Source: JBOHBN01 sp050698355 (lineage in GTDB: Bacteria > Actinomycetota > Actinomycetes > Streptosporangiales > WHST01). From it: a stretch of 9,870 bases of DNA. Every line of letters starts with the position of its first letter. Within the stretch, counting starts at the first letter, position 1. Where the stretch lies: the NCBI GenBank assembly GCA_050698355.1, contig JBOHBN010000207.1, forward strand, positions 1 to 9,870. Direction: 5' to 3'. The notes beneath the pieces were generated by a model. That model did not search any database, was not told the origin of the DNA, and saw only the letters and a program-made list of their open reading frames with translations. Of this stretch, positions 1-6,044 are shown one piece after another. The position numbers and the translations under genes were made by a program.

Positions 1-543
1 CAGCCCGTCGACGTCGGAGAGCAGCACGAGCGCCTCGGCGTGCACCAAGTGCGCGACGAGCGCGGCCAGCCGGTCGTTGTCGCCGAACTTGATCTCCTGC
101 GTGGCGACCGTGTCGTTCTCGTTGACACTGGGGACCGCGCCGAGCTCGAGCAGCCGGCCGAAGGTCCGGGACGCGTTGCGGTAGTGCTGCCTGCGGGTCA
201 CGTCATCGACGGTGAGCAGCACCTGCCCGACCCGCAGCCCGTGCGCCGCGAACGCCGTCGTGTAGCGGGCGAGCAGCAAGCCCTGCCCCACGCTCGCAGT
301 CGCCTGCTGCGTCGCCAGGTCGCGCGGGCGGCGGGCGAGGTGCAGCGGTGCGAGTCCGGTGGCGATCGCGCCGGACGACACCAACACGACCTCGGACCCG
401 GTGAGGCGGCGTGCCGCGAGCGCGCCGACGAGCGCGTCCAGTCGCTCCGCGTCCAGCCCACCCTCGGTGGTGGTCAGGGAGGACGACCCGACCTTCACCA
501 CCACCCGGTCGGCACCAGCGATCGCGGCCCGGTCGCCCGTCAC
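1..543 (-). CDS. proB: Glutamate 5-kinase (ProB), N-terminal 181 residues, cut by window edge
   Basis: The product phosphorylates L-glutamate to gamma-glutamyl phosphate, the first committed step of proline synthesis, in the cytoplasm. I translated the frame from a GTG at 543-541 to base 1; it stays open and loses its C-terminal part, including any PUA domain, off the left edge. Amino-acid-kinase signatures are clear: VVVKVGSS at residues 14-21 with Lys17, SSGAIA at 56-61, ASVGQG near 83-88, SVNENDTV near 139-146, FGDNDRLAA at 153-161, and LLSDVDGL at 174-181. The GTG start overlaps the obg stop as GTGA, so translation is probably coupled to obg. The start also places the first beta strand at the usual distance from the N-terminus. 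The obg-proB order is common in bacteria, especially actinobacteria. Identification is secure; only the missing end is unknown. Confidence 0.95.
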   Translation of the reverse strand, partial: MTGDRAAIAGADRVVVKVGSSSLTTTEGGLDAERLDALVGALAARRLTGSEVVLVSSGAIATGLAPLHLARRPRDLATQQATASVGQGLLLARYTTAFAAHGLRVGQVLLTVDDVTRRQHYRNASRTFGRLLELGAVPSVNENDTVATQEIKFGDNDRLAALVAHLVHAEALVLLSDVDGL

Positions 544-1928
544 CGTTCGGACCGTTCACCGTCGAGCGAGGACAGCCGGGTGTCGCTGCCGCGCGGGCCG
601 AGCGCTTCGCCAACGTCGGCGCCGAGGGCGGGCTGCCAGTCGAAGACCACCGCGTCGTCGCCGTCGCCGATGCGTACCGTGCAGCCCGGTTCGGCACCCA
701 ACTCGACGAGCGCCTGCTCGACGCCGAGCCGGTTCAACCGGTCGCCGAGGTAGCCGACCGCCTCGTCGTTACCGAAGTCGGTCTGGCGCACCCAGCGCTC
801 CGGCTGGGAACCGCGCACGACGTACATGTCGGGCTCCCGGTCGACGGTGAACCCTTGCGCCCCCATCGCCGGCGGGCGCAGCACCTGCCGCGTCGGCTCG
901 GGTTCCGGCAGTTCGGCGCGGGACCGCTGGACGAGGTCGGCCATCGCGTACGCGAGTTCGGAGAGGCCCTCCCGGGTCGCGGCAGAACAGGTCAGCACCT
1001 GGTAGCCGCGCTCGACCAGGTCCGGCCGGACGAGATCGGCGAGGTCGCGGGCCTCCGGCACGTCAACCTTGTTCAGCACCACGATGCGCGGGCGCTCGGC
1101 GAGCGGCGTGCCGTCGGCGGCGTACGCGGCCAGCTCGTGCTCGATGGTGTCCAGGTCGCTGATCGGGTCGCGGCCCGACTCGGGCGTCGCGCAGTCGAGC
1201 ACGTGCACGAGCGCATGGCACCGCTCGACGTGCCGCAGGAAGTCCTGCCCGAGCCCCTTGCCCGCGCTGGCTCCGGGGATGAGGCCGGGGACGTCGGCGA
1301 CCGTGAACCGGTACCCGCCGGCGTCGACCACGCCGAGGTTCGGCACCAGGGTGGTGAACGGGTAGTCGGCGATCTTCGGCCGCGCGGCGGAGAGCGCCGC
1401 GACGAGCGAAGATTTGCCCGCGTTCGGGAAGCCGACGAGGGCGACGTCGGCGACGGTCTTCAGCTCCAGTGCGAAGTCGCGCGCCTCCCCCGGCTCGCCG
1501 AGCAGCGCGAAACCCGGAGCGCGGCGCCGCGGCGAGGCGAGCGCGGCGTTGCCGAGGCCGCCGCGGCCGCCGGCGGCGCCGAGGAACCGGGTGCCGGCAC
1601 CGACGAGGTCGGCGAGCCGCTCCCCGTCGGTGGTGCTCACGACCGTTCCGTTGGGCACCGAGAGCACCGTGTCCTCGCCGCTCGCGCCGGACCGGTTGGA
1701 GCCCTGGCCGGGGCGCCCGTTCGGTGCCTTGCGGTGCGGCCGGTGGTGGTAGTCGAGCAGGGTGGTGACGTCGGGGTCGACGACGAGGACGACGTCGCCG
1801 CCGTTGCCGCCGTTGCCGCCGTCGGGCCCGCCGAACGGCTTGAACTTCTCCCGGTGGACGGAGGCGCAGCCGTGCCCGCCGTTGCCCGCGACGGCGTACA
1901 CCACGACGCGGTCGACGAAGCTCGCCAC
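540..1928 (-). CDS. obg: Obg family GTPase (ObgE/CgtA), 462 aa
   Basis: This essential ribosome-associated GTPase acts in 50S assembly and in stringent-response and developmental control. The N-terminal Obg fold (about 1-158) shows its glycine-rich loops, including GGPDGGNGGNGGD near 33-45, encoded by a short 9-nt repeat at 1798-1821. The G domain follows: G1 GFPNAGKSS at 166-174, G2 FTT at 191-193, G3 DVPG at 212-215, G4 NKVD at 286-289, and G5 CSAA at 314-317. A C-terminal OCT domain spans roughly 352-432 (GFTVDREPDMYVVRG), then a poorly conserved tail. The GTG start is supported by a purine-rich Shine-Dalgarno ending in GAGGAG 6 nt upstream, and MASFVDRVVV is the usual family N-terminus. 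An intrinsic terminator and an inverted repeat separate it from rpmA, so it may have its own promoter or depend on readthrough. It overlaps proB by 4 nt. Confidence 0.98.
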   Translation of the reverse strand: MASFVDRVVVYAVAGNGGHGCASVHREKFKPFGGPDGGNGGNGGDVVLVVDPDVTTLLDYHHRPHRKAPNGRPGQGSNRSGASGEDTVLSVPNGTVVSTTDGERLADLVGAGTRFLGAAGGRGGLGNAALASPRRRAPGFALLGEPGEARDFALELKTVADVALVGFPNAGKSSLVAALSAARPKIADYPFTTLVPNLGVVDAGGYRFTVADVPGLIPGASAGKGLGQDFLRHVERCHALVHVLDCATPESGRDPISDLDTIEHELAAYAADGTPLAERPRIVVLNKVDVPEARDLADLVRPDLVERGYQVLTCSAATREGLSELAYAMADLVQRSRAELPEPEPTRQVLRPPAMGAQGFTVDREPDMYVVRGSQPERWVRQTDFGNDEAVGYLGDRLNRLGVEQALVELGAEPGCTVRIGDGDDAVVFDWQPALGADVGEALGPRGSDTRLSSLDGERSER

Positions 1929-1934
1929 GGCCGG

Positions 1935-1950
1935 CTCCTCTCCCTTTCCT
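1935..1950 (-). promoter_or_regulatory. obg ribosome binding site
   Basis: On the minus strand this reads AGGAAAGGGAGAGGAG. Its last GGAG lies 6 nt before the GTG at 1928. This unusually long purine run supports the GTG start and suggests strong initiation independent of rpmA translation. Confidence 0.75.
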
Positions 1951-1954
1951 ACAC

Positions 1955-2000
1955 GTTGTCAGTGCGTGGTTGAGCCATAGGTCGATGACGCACTGACAAC
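1955..2000. repeat. Perfect 13-bp inverted repeat upstream of obg
   Basis: The arms gttgtcagtgcgt (1955-1967) and acgcactgacaac (1988-2000) are exact reverse complements around a 20-nt loop. The element lies between the rpmA terminator and the obg ribosome binding site, its near arm ending 26 nt upstream of the obg start. No T-run follows on either strand, so it is not a classical intrinsic terminator. It could be a T-less terminator or attenuator, a protein-binding dyad, or a dispersed repeat. On the plus strand the arm and loop also contain TTGTCA and TAGGTC 16 nt apart, which is promoter-like, but no plus-strand gene follows nearby. Confidence 0.75.
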
Positions 2001-2014
2001 TCTCCTGAAACGAA

Positions 2015-2047
2015 AACGAGGGCGGACCGTGCCGGTCCGCCCTCGTT
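2015..2047 (-). terminator. Intrinsic terminator after rpmA
   Basis: Bases 2015-2029 and 2033-2047 form a perfect 15-bp stem with a 3-nt loop; the core arm is gagggcggaccg. Read on the minus strand, the stem is followed by a T-rich stretch (GTTTTCGTTTC, down to about 2006). It begins 22 nt past the rpmA stop codon. This is an unusually canonical Rho-independent terminator for such GC-rich DNA and probably ends the rplU-rpmA transcript. Confidence 0.88.
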
Positions 2048-2069
2048 GGTTACGCCTGTCGTGAGCGGA

Positions 2070-2327
2070 TCACTCCGCTGGCGGGACGACGCTGACGACG
2101 CGGCGACCGCGCCGGCTGCCGAACTCCACGGCACCGCCGACGGTCGCGAAGAGGGTGTCGTCGCCACCGCGGCCCACGCCGTCGCCCGGGTGGAACTTGG
2201 TGCCGCGCTGGCGCACGAGGATCTCACCGGCGCCGACGAACTGCCCGCCGTACCGCTTGACGCCCAACCGCTTCGCGTTCGAGTCGCGGCCGTTGCGGCT
2301 GGAGCTCGCGCCCTTCTTGTGTGCCAT
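2070..2327 (-). CDS. rpmA: 50S ribosomal protein bL27, 85 aa
   Basis: bL27 is a large-subunit protein whose N-terminal tail reaches toward the peptidyl-transferase centre. The start MAHKKGASSSRNGRDSNAKR and the core KRYGGQFVGAGEILVRQRGTKFHPG with GRGGDDTLFA are family hallmarks, and 85 residues is the normal length. The N-terminus has no cleavable extension of the kind known in Firmicutes; HKKG follows the initiator Met almost directly. The ATG at 2327 directly follows the TAG of rplU with no spacer (TAGATG). Its ribosome binding site (a GGGGAAG run) lies inside the rplU coding end, which implies translational coupling. A terminator follows at 2047-2015. Confidence 0.98.
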   Translation of the reverse strand: MAHKKGASSSRNGRDSNAKRLGVKRYGGQFVGAGEILVRQRGTKFHPGDGVGRGGDDTLFATVGGAVEFGSRRGRRVVSVVPPAE

Positions 2328-2645
2328 CTAGTTCTTCCCCGTCTCGATGCCGGTCACCTTCAGCTGCGTCAGCTCCTGGCGGTGGCCCTGGCGACGCCGG
2401 TAGCCGGTCTTGTTGCGGTAGCGCACGATGCGGATCTTCGGCCCGCGGTGGTGCCCGACAACCTCGGCCTGCACCTGCCAGGACGCCAGCGCACCGGCGT
2501 CGCTGGTCACGTCATCGCCGTCGACGACGAGCACCGGCGGGAGCATCACCTGCTCACCGGGCTGCGCGTCGACGCGGTCGAGGGTCACCACATCACCGAC
2601 AGCTACCTTCTCCTGGTGGCCGCCAGCACGGACGATCGCGTACAC
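2328..2645 (-). CDS. rplU: 50S ribosomal protein bL21, 105 aa
   Basis: bL21 is a large-subunit protein that binds 23S rRNA. The product begins MYAIVRAGGHQEKVAVGDVV and contains GPKIRIVRYRNKTGYRRRQGHRQ, the conserved basic RNA-binding segment, near 68-90. The frame stays open upstream to 2765, but the GTG at 2645 is the start. It gives the standard family N-terminus and length, and AAGGAAGG lies 9 nt upstream. The gene precedes rpmA with zero spacing, as in the widespread rplU-rpmA pair. In many actinobacteria the gene directly upstream is rne; here a divergent four-gene block lies between them. Confidence 0.97.
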   Translation of the reverse strand: MYAIVRAGGHQEKVAVGDVVTLDRVDAQPGEQVMLPPVLVVDGDDVTSDAGALASWQVQAEVVGHHRGPKIRIVRYRNKTGYRRRQGHRQELTQLKVTGIETGKN

Positions 2646-2818
2646 CGCGACCTGCCTTCCTTCGTCGAACGATGAGTTGCCGGGCTCGGCGAGAGCAGCC
2701 GGGAAGGCGCTGGCCCGAACGAACCGGCATCCACAGGGTATCCGACGGCCACCGAGCAGGGTCAAACCGGGTCGCCGCGAGCCGACACCGCAGCGACGAC
2801 GACCGGCCCGAGTTGATC
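2646..2818 (-). other. Putative rplU 5' leader, about 165 nt
   Basis: No gene is supported here. If the promoter proposed at 2819-2848 is right, the rplU mRNA has a leader of about 165 nt. Ribosomal protein operons often carry autoregulatory leaders, but I found no strong uninterrupted hairpin or a known leader motif. A minus-strand reading frame running through it overlaps rplU out of frame and has no family resemblance, so I do not call it a leader peptide. The ribosome binding site lies at its 3' end. Confidence 0.35.
2655..2662 (-). promoter_or_regulatory. rplU ribosome binding site
   Basis: AAGGAAGG on the minus strand ends 9 nt before the GTG at 2645. It decides the start codon against in-frame upstream alternatives as far as 2765. 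Confidence 0.7.
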
Positions 2819-2848
2819 ACGATATGTAACTCATTACCGGGCGGCCAA
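2819..2848 (-). promoter_or_regulatory. Candidate rplU-rpmA promoter
   Basis: On the minus strand TTGGCC (2848-2843) and TATCGT (2824-2819) are 18 bp apart. TATCGT fits the actinobacterial TANNNT -10 pattern; the -35 matches TTGACA at four of six positions. The stretch around 2815-2860 is visibly AT-richer than its surroundings. A start near 2811 is inferred, not shown. Confidence 0.4.
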
Positions 2849-2856
2849 GAGTACTT

Positions 2857-2907
2857 ACCGTGATGAGCACCTACTTCCCACGATCGGTAGACCGTGAGAA
2901 GCACATA
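2857..2907. repeat. Two 17-bp imperfect direct repeats upstream of rplU
   Basis: Copy 1 is accgtgatgagcaccta at 2857-2873 and copy 2 is accgtgagaagcacata at 2891-2907. They match at 14 of 17 positions and are 34 bp apart, start to start. On the minus strand the consensus is TANGTGCTNNTCACGGT. They lie just upstream of the proposed rplU -35, where activator sites are often found, and downstream of the glycosylase gene. The role is inferred. Confidence 0.5.
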
Positions 2908-2931
2908 GTCGTCGTGGTGAGCGCCGAACGT

Positions 2932-4035
2932 TCAGTCCGGCAGCGTCAGATCCAGCTGCAGCCAGCGCGCCAGATCCTTGATCTCGCGTTGCACTGCCCC
3001 GGTCACGGTCTTGGTGAACGGCACGTCCTGGTGGATGGCGTCGACGCGGAGCACACCGGACCTGTGGTCGGCGGCGGCGTCGAGCTTGCCGACCAGCCGG
3101 TCGCCGTACAGGATCGGCAACGCGAAGTACCCCCACCGGCGCTTGGCCGCGGGCTTGTACATCTCAAGCTGGTAGTCGAAGTCGAACAGCTCGAGGGCAC
3201 GCTTGCGGTCGTGCACGAGCCGGTCGAACGGGGACAGCAGCGCCGCGCGCCCCGAGAACGGCTGCCCCAGGTACGACGGGTCGACCCGCCACTCGCCCGG
3301 GACGCCCTCGACCACTGCCGGCTCACCGGTCTCACCGACGTCCGCCGGCTCGACCGGGGACTCCGTTGTTCGGGCGCGGGCGAGGCCCAGAGCATGCAGC
3401 CGCCGCTCGTCGCGTACGCGGCGCGCCTCGTCGGAGGGCGGCACCGTATCGTCGGGGTAGATCCGCGTGGCCAGGTCCCACAGCCGGTCGCGGCCCTTCC
3501 GCCCGGCGATGGCGACCTCGCCGCGCGAGGCCATGAAATCGAGGAGCCTGGTGACGTTCTTGTCGTTGGTCCAGCCGGTGGACGCCCAGGGCACCGCACA
3601 GGTGTCGGGCAGGTCGCGGGACGACAGCGGCCCCGCGGACTCGAGCCGGTCGAGGATGTCGCGCCGGCAGGTGTCATTGGCCTGAACCCAGTTGCGGTTG
3701 GACTCCTGCCAGCCGCGCAGCTGCCCGCGTCCGGGCCACTCGGCCATCTCCGCGCGGTAGAGCGCGACATCCTCGGCGGGCCGGATCAGCGCCCGGTACT
3801 CGATCAACGTACGGTCCTCCAGCGCGGTGCGCAGCTCTGCCGGGTCGTACGACGACCCAAGACGGCTCCACGGCACCAGGTCGGCGTTTCGTGCGACGGC
3901 GGCCGTGGGATCGAGCTGGAGCAGCGTGAGCTGGCGGACGACGTCGAGCAAACCGGGCGGCCGCTGCCGGTCGAGCAGCTGCGCGCGCACGGCGATGCGC
4001 CGCGCGTCGCGCCGGGACAGCTGGTGAACGGGCAC
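2932..4035 (-). CDS. Winged-helix DNA glycosylase, YcaQ/AlkX (HTH_42) family, 367 aa
   Basis: Proteins of this family (HTH_42/DUF1006) include E. coli YcaQ (AlkX) and streptomycete AlkZ, which excise bulky alkylated bases or unhook interstrand crosslinks. Counting residues from the upstream ATG at 4071, LTLLQLDPTAAV contains Q52-L-D54. This fits the Q-x-D catalytic motif I recall for the YcaQ branch, as opposed to QxQ in AlkZ. The family signature LLSPFDRLVHDRKRALELFDFDY (278-300), PAAKRRWGYFALP (307-319) and GDRLVGKLD (323-331) is present. I prefer GTG at 4035 over ATG at 4071: VPVHQLSRRDARRIAVRAQ matches the usual N-terminus, and TATGCT sits 6 nt before the GTG, fitting a leaderless transcript. 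The longer start would add 12 residues (379 aa). The gene is divergent from the iolD operon and shows no evident link to it. Its activity on crosslinks is inferred from the family. Confidence 0.85.
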   Translation of the reverse strand: MPVHQLSRRDARRIAVRAQLLDRQRPPGLLDVVRQLTLLQLDPTAAVARNADLVPWSRLGSSYDPAELRTALEDRTLIEYRALIRPAEDVALYRAEMAEWPGRGQLRGWQESNRNWVQANDTCRRDILDRLESAGPLSSRDLPDTCAVPWASTGWTNDKNVTRLLDFMASRGEVAIAGRKGRDRLWDLATRIYPDDTVPPSDEARRVRDERRLHALGLARARTTESPVEPADVGETGEPAVVEGVPGEWRVDPSYLGQPFSGRAALLSPFDRLVHDRKRALELFDFDYQLEMYKPAAKRRWGYFALPILYGDRLVGKLDAAADHRSGVLRVDAIHQDVPFTKTVTGAVQREIKDLARWLQLDLTLPD

Positions 4036-4041
4036 GCGACG

Positions 4042-4047
4042 AGCATA
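4042..4047 (-). promoter_or_regulatory. Candidate -10 element of a leaderless glycosylase transcript
   Basis: TATGCT on the minus strand (TANNNT) is followed by 6 nt and then the GTG at 4035, the geometry of leaderless actinobacterial genes. No good -35 was found. Confidence 0.4.
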
Positions 4048-4103
4048 GGAGAGCGAACCGACAGCGAGCATGCTGCGCGCCCACCCCCGTCACCCAGCGT
4101 TCC

Positions 4104-4133
4104 TTGACCGGCAGTGCGGCGGGGGGAAAGGAT
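4104..4133 (+). promoter_or_regulatory. Candidate promoter of the iolD operon
   Basis: TTGACC (4104-4109) and AAGGAT (4128-4133) are 18 bp apart. The -35 matches TTGACA at five of six positions; the -10 lacks the leading T. A start near 4140 would fall inside the palindrome at 4136-4147 and leave a leader of about 23 nt. The spacer is very G-rich. Confidence 0.4.
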
Positions 4134-4135
4134 GT

Positions 4136-4147
4136 TGGACCGGTCCA
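4136..4147. promoter_or_regulatory. Perfect 12-bp palindrome, candidate operator
   Basis: TGGACCGGTCCA is exactly self-complementary and ends 15 bases before the iolD ATG, overlapping the inferred transcription start. Short GC-centred dyads like this are typical operators for LacI-, GntR- or ROK-type sugar repressors. No regulator gene lies in the window, so a distant regulator would be needed. A palindrome of this size can also occur by chance. Confidence 0.45.
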
Positions 4148-4162
4148 CGAGCGGGGGTACAG

Positions 4163-6040
4163 ATGAGTCCGACGGTGCGGATGACCACCGCCCAGGCGGT
4201 CATACGGTTCCTCGCCGCGCAGTACGCCGTGCGTGACGGGCAGCGGCGCCGCCTCGTCCCCGCGATGCTCGGGATCTTCGGCCACGGCAACGTCGCGGGC
4301 ATTGGTCAGGCACTCGACCAGCTGCGCGAAGACCTGCCGTACGTGCAGAGCCGCAACGAGCAGTCCATGGTGCACATGGCGACGGCGTACGCCAAGGCGA
4401 CCCGGCGCACCTCAGTGCTCGCGGCCACCTCCTCGATCGGGCCGGGCGCGACCAACATGGTCACCGGGGCGGCGCTCGCGACCATCAACCGCCTGCCGGT
4501 GCTGCTGTTCCCGTCCGACTATTACGCAAGCCGCCGGCAGGGGCCGGTGCTGCAGCAGCTGGAGCACCCGTCGTACGCCGACTGGTCGGTGAACGAGTGC
4601 CTGCGACCGGTCGCCAAGCTCTTCGATCGGATCACCCGGCCCGAGCAGCTGGTCACCGCACTACCGGAAGCGATGCGCGTGCTCACCGATCCCGTCGAGT
4701 GCGGTGCCGTCGTGGTCTGCCTGCCGCAGGACGTCCAGAGCGAGGCATACGACTACCCGGAGGCCCTCTTCCGCGAGCGGGAGTGGGAGATCGCGCGGCC
4801 GGAGCCGATCCCGAGCCAGGTCAGCGAGGTGGGCCGGATGCTCGCGGAGGCGCGCCGTCCGGTCGTCATCGCTGGCGGTGGCGTGATCTACGCCGAGGCC
4901 GAAGCGGAGCTGGCGGCGTTCGCCGAACGCCTCGGCGTCCCGGTGGTGGAGACGTTCGGCGGCAAGGGCGCCGCGCAGGAAGTCGCGTGGTGGAACCTCG
5001 GCGGGCTGGGCCTGGAGGGCAACCCAGCGGCGAACGCGGTCGTACGGCGGGCCGACCTGGTCGTGAGCGTCGGCACTAGGCTCACCGACTTCGCGACGGC
5101 GTCGCAGTCGATGTTCGCCGACCCGCGTGTCTCGTTCGCCTCGGTGAACCTCACAGGACACGACGCGCGCAAGCAGGGCGCGACCCCGGTGATCGCCGAC
5201 GCCAAGCACGCGCTCGTCGCGCTGCGTGAGGCCGCTGCCGCAGCGGGCGCGCGTCCCGACGAGGGCTGGCGCGCGGAGGCCGAGCGGGCCGCAGCAGAGT
5301 GGGCACCGGCGCGTGCCGCCGCGCTCGCGCCGTCCACCGACCTGCCGATGACGCAGGGCGCGCTGATCGGCGCGCTGCAGGAGTCCGCCCGCGATGGCGA
5401 CACGTTGATCGCGGGCGCGGGCGGCCCGCCAGGCGACCTGCTGAAGGTGTGGGACGCGACGGGCGGCCGACGCGCCCATCTGGAGTTCGGCTACTCGTGC
5501 ATGGGTTACGAGCTGCCCGCGGCCCTCGGCGTACGCATGGCGCAGCCCGACGGTGAAGTGGTCGCGCTCATCGGCGACGGCACCTTCTTGATGCAGCCGA
5601 GTGAGCTGGTGACGGCGGTGCAGGAGGGGCTCGCCGTGACGATCGTCGTGTCCGACAACCACGGCTTCCAGGTGATCAGGCGGCTGCAGATGATGCGGGC
5701 CGGCAGGCACTTCGGCAACGAGTTCAGGTACCGGGACGGCGAGCACGGCGCGCTCGACGGCGACTACCTGCGGCTCGACCTGGCATCGGTCGCGGCCGGG
5801 CTCGGCGCCAACGCCCACAGCGTGGACTCGCCCGACTCCCTGCGGCAGGCTCTGGCGAAGGCGCGGGACGAGGCCGGCCCGTCGGTGATCGTGGTCGATA
5901 CGGCGCCGCACGCCGACCTGCCGGGCTCGGACGCTTGGTGGGACGTCGCACCCGCGGAGGTGTCCACCCAGGAATGGGTCGGCGAGCGCCGCACCGAGTA
6001 CGAGCGGTCGCGCGCCGCCGTCCAGCGTTACCACGGGTGA
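4163..6040 (+). CDS. iolD: 3D-(3,5/4)-trihydroxycyclohexane-1,2-dione hydrolase (IolD-type ThDP enzyme), 625 aa
   Basis: IolD hydrolytically opens the ring of 3D-(3,5/4)-trihydroxycyclohexane-1,2-dione, giving 5-deoxy-D-glucuronate in inositol breakdown. MSPTVRMTTAQAVIRFLAAQ is the family N-terminus, and GIFGHGNVAGIGQAL (37-51) is characteristic of IolD rather than other ThDP enzymes. The catalytic Glu is in RNEQ (64-67). RITRPEQL lies near 156-163, followed by the central domain (about 215-365, VVIAGGG). The ThDP/Mg motif is GDGTFLM (471-477) to SDNHG (497-501), followed by AWWDVAPAEVS (591-601). The length fits the family (about 620-650). The start is ATG 4163, with GGGGG about 5 nt upstream; the frame is open further upstream but has no homology there. 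RHFGNEFRYRDGEHGALDGDY (515-535) replaces the shorter loop I recall in Bacillus IolD. It heads a three-gene operon, with the next gene 4 nt downstream. A paralogue acting on a related cyclic diketone is the main alternative. Confidence 0.9.
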   Translation: MSPTVRMTTAQAVIRFLAAQYAVRDGQRRRLVPAMLGIFGHGNVAGIGQALDQLREDLPYVQSRNEQSMVHMATAYAKATRRTSVLAATSSIGPGATNMVTGAALATINRLPVLLFPSDYYASRRQGPVLQQLEHPSYADWSVNECLRPVAKLFDRITRPEQLVTALPEAMRVLTDPVECGAVVVCLPQDVQSEAYDYPEALFREREWEIARPEPIPSQVSEVGRMLAEARRPVVIAGGGVIYAEAEAELAAFAERLGVPVVETFGGKGAAQEVAWWNLGGLGLEGNPAANAVVRRADLVVSVGTRLTDFATASQSMFADPRVSFASVNLTGHDARKQGATPVIADAKHALVALREAAAAAGARPDEGWRAEAERAAAEWAPARAAALAPSTDLPMTQGALIGALQESARDGDTLIAGAGGPPGDLLKVWDATGGRRAHLEFGYSCMGYELPAALGVRMAQPDGEVVALIGDGTFLMQPSELVTAVQEGLAVTIVVSDNHGFQVIRRLQMMRAGRHFGNEFRYRDGEHGALDGDYLRLDLASVAAGLGANAHSVDSPDSLRQALAKARDEAGPSVIVVDTAPHADLPGSDAWWDVAPAEVSTQEWVGERRTEYERSRAAVQRYHG

Positions 6041-6044
6041 GCCG

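Noticed and set aside
1798..1821. 9-nt tandem repeat ccgccgttg as a microsatellite or regulatory repeat
   Set aside because: It lies inside obg and encodes the conserved glycine-rich loop (GGNGGNGG), so protein constraint explains it.
411..1973. 520-codon open frame on the plus strand opposite obg
   Set aside because: It lies antisense to a certain obg gene, has the Arg/Val/Gly-rich composition of a GC-rich shadow frame, and resembles no family.
1955..2000. Inverted repeat as ends of a tiny insertion element
   Set aside because: Only 20 nt lie between the arms, there is no target duplication and no coding content.
2593..2904. 103-codon minus-strand frame overlapping the rplU leader and start
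   Set aside because: It overlaps rplU in another frame, has no ribosome binding site or family likeness, and is not a convincing leader peptide.
2860..4107. 415-codon plus-strand open frame opposite the glycosylase gene
   Set aside because: It is an antisense shadow; the minus-strand frame has clear family motifs throughout.
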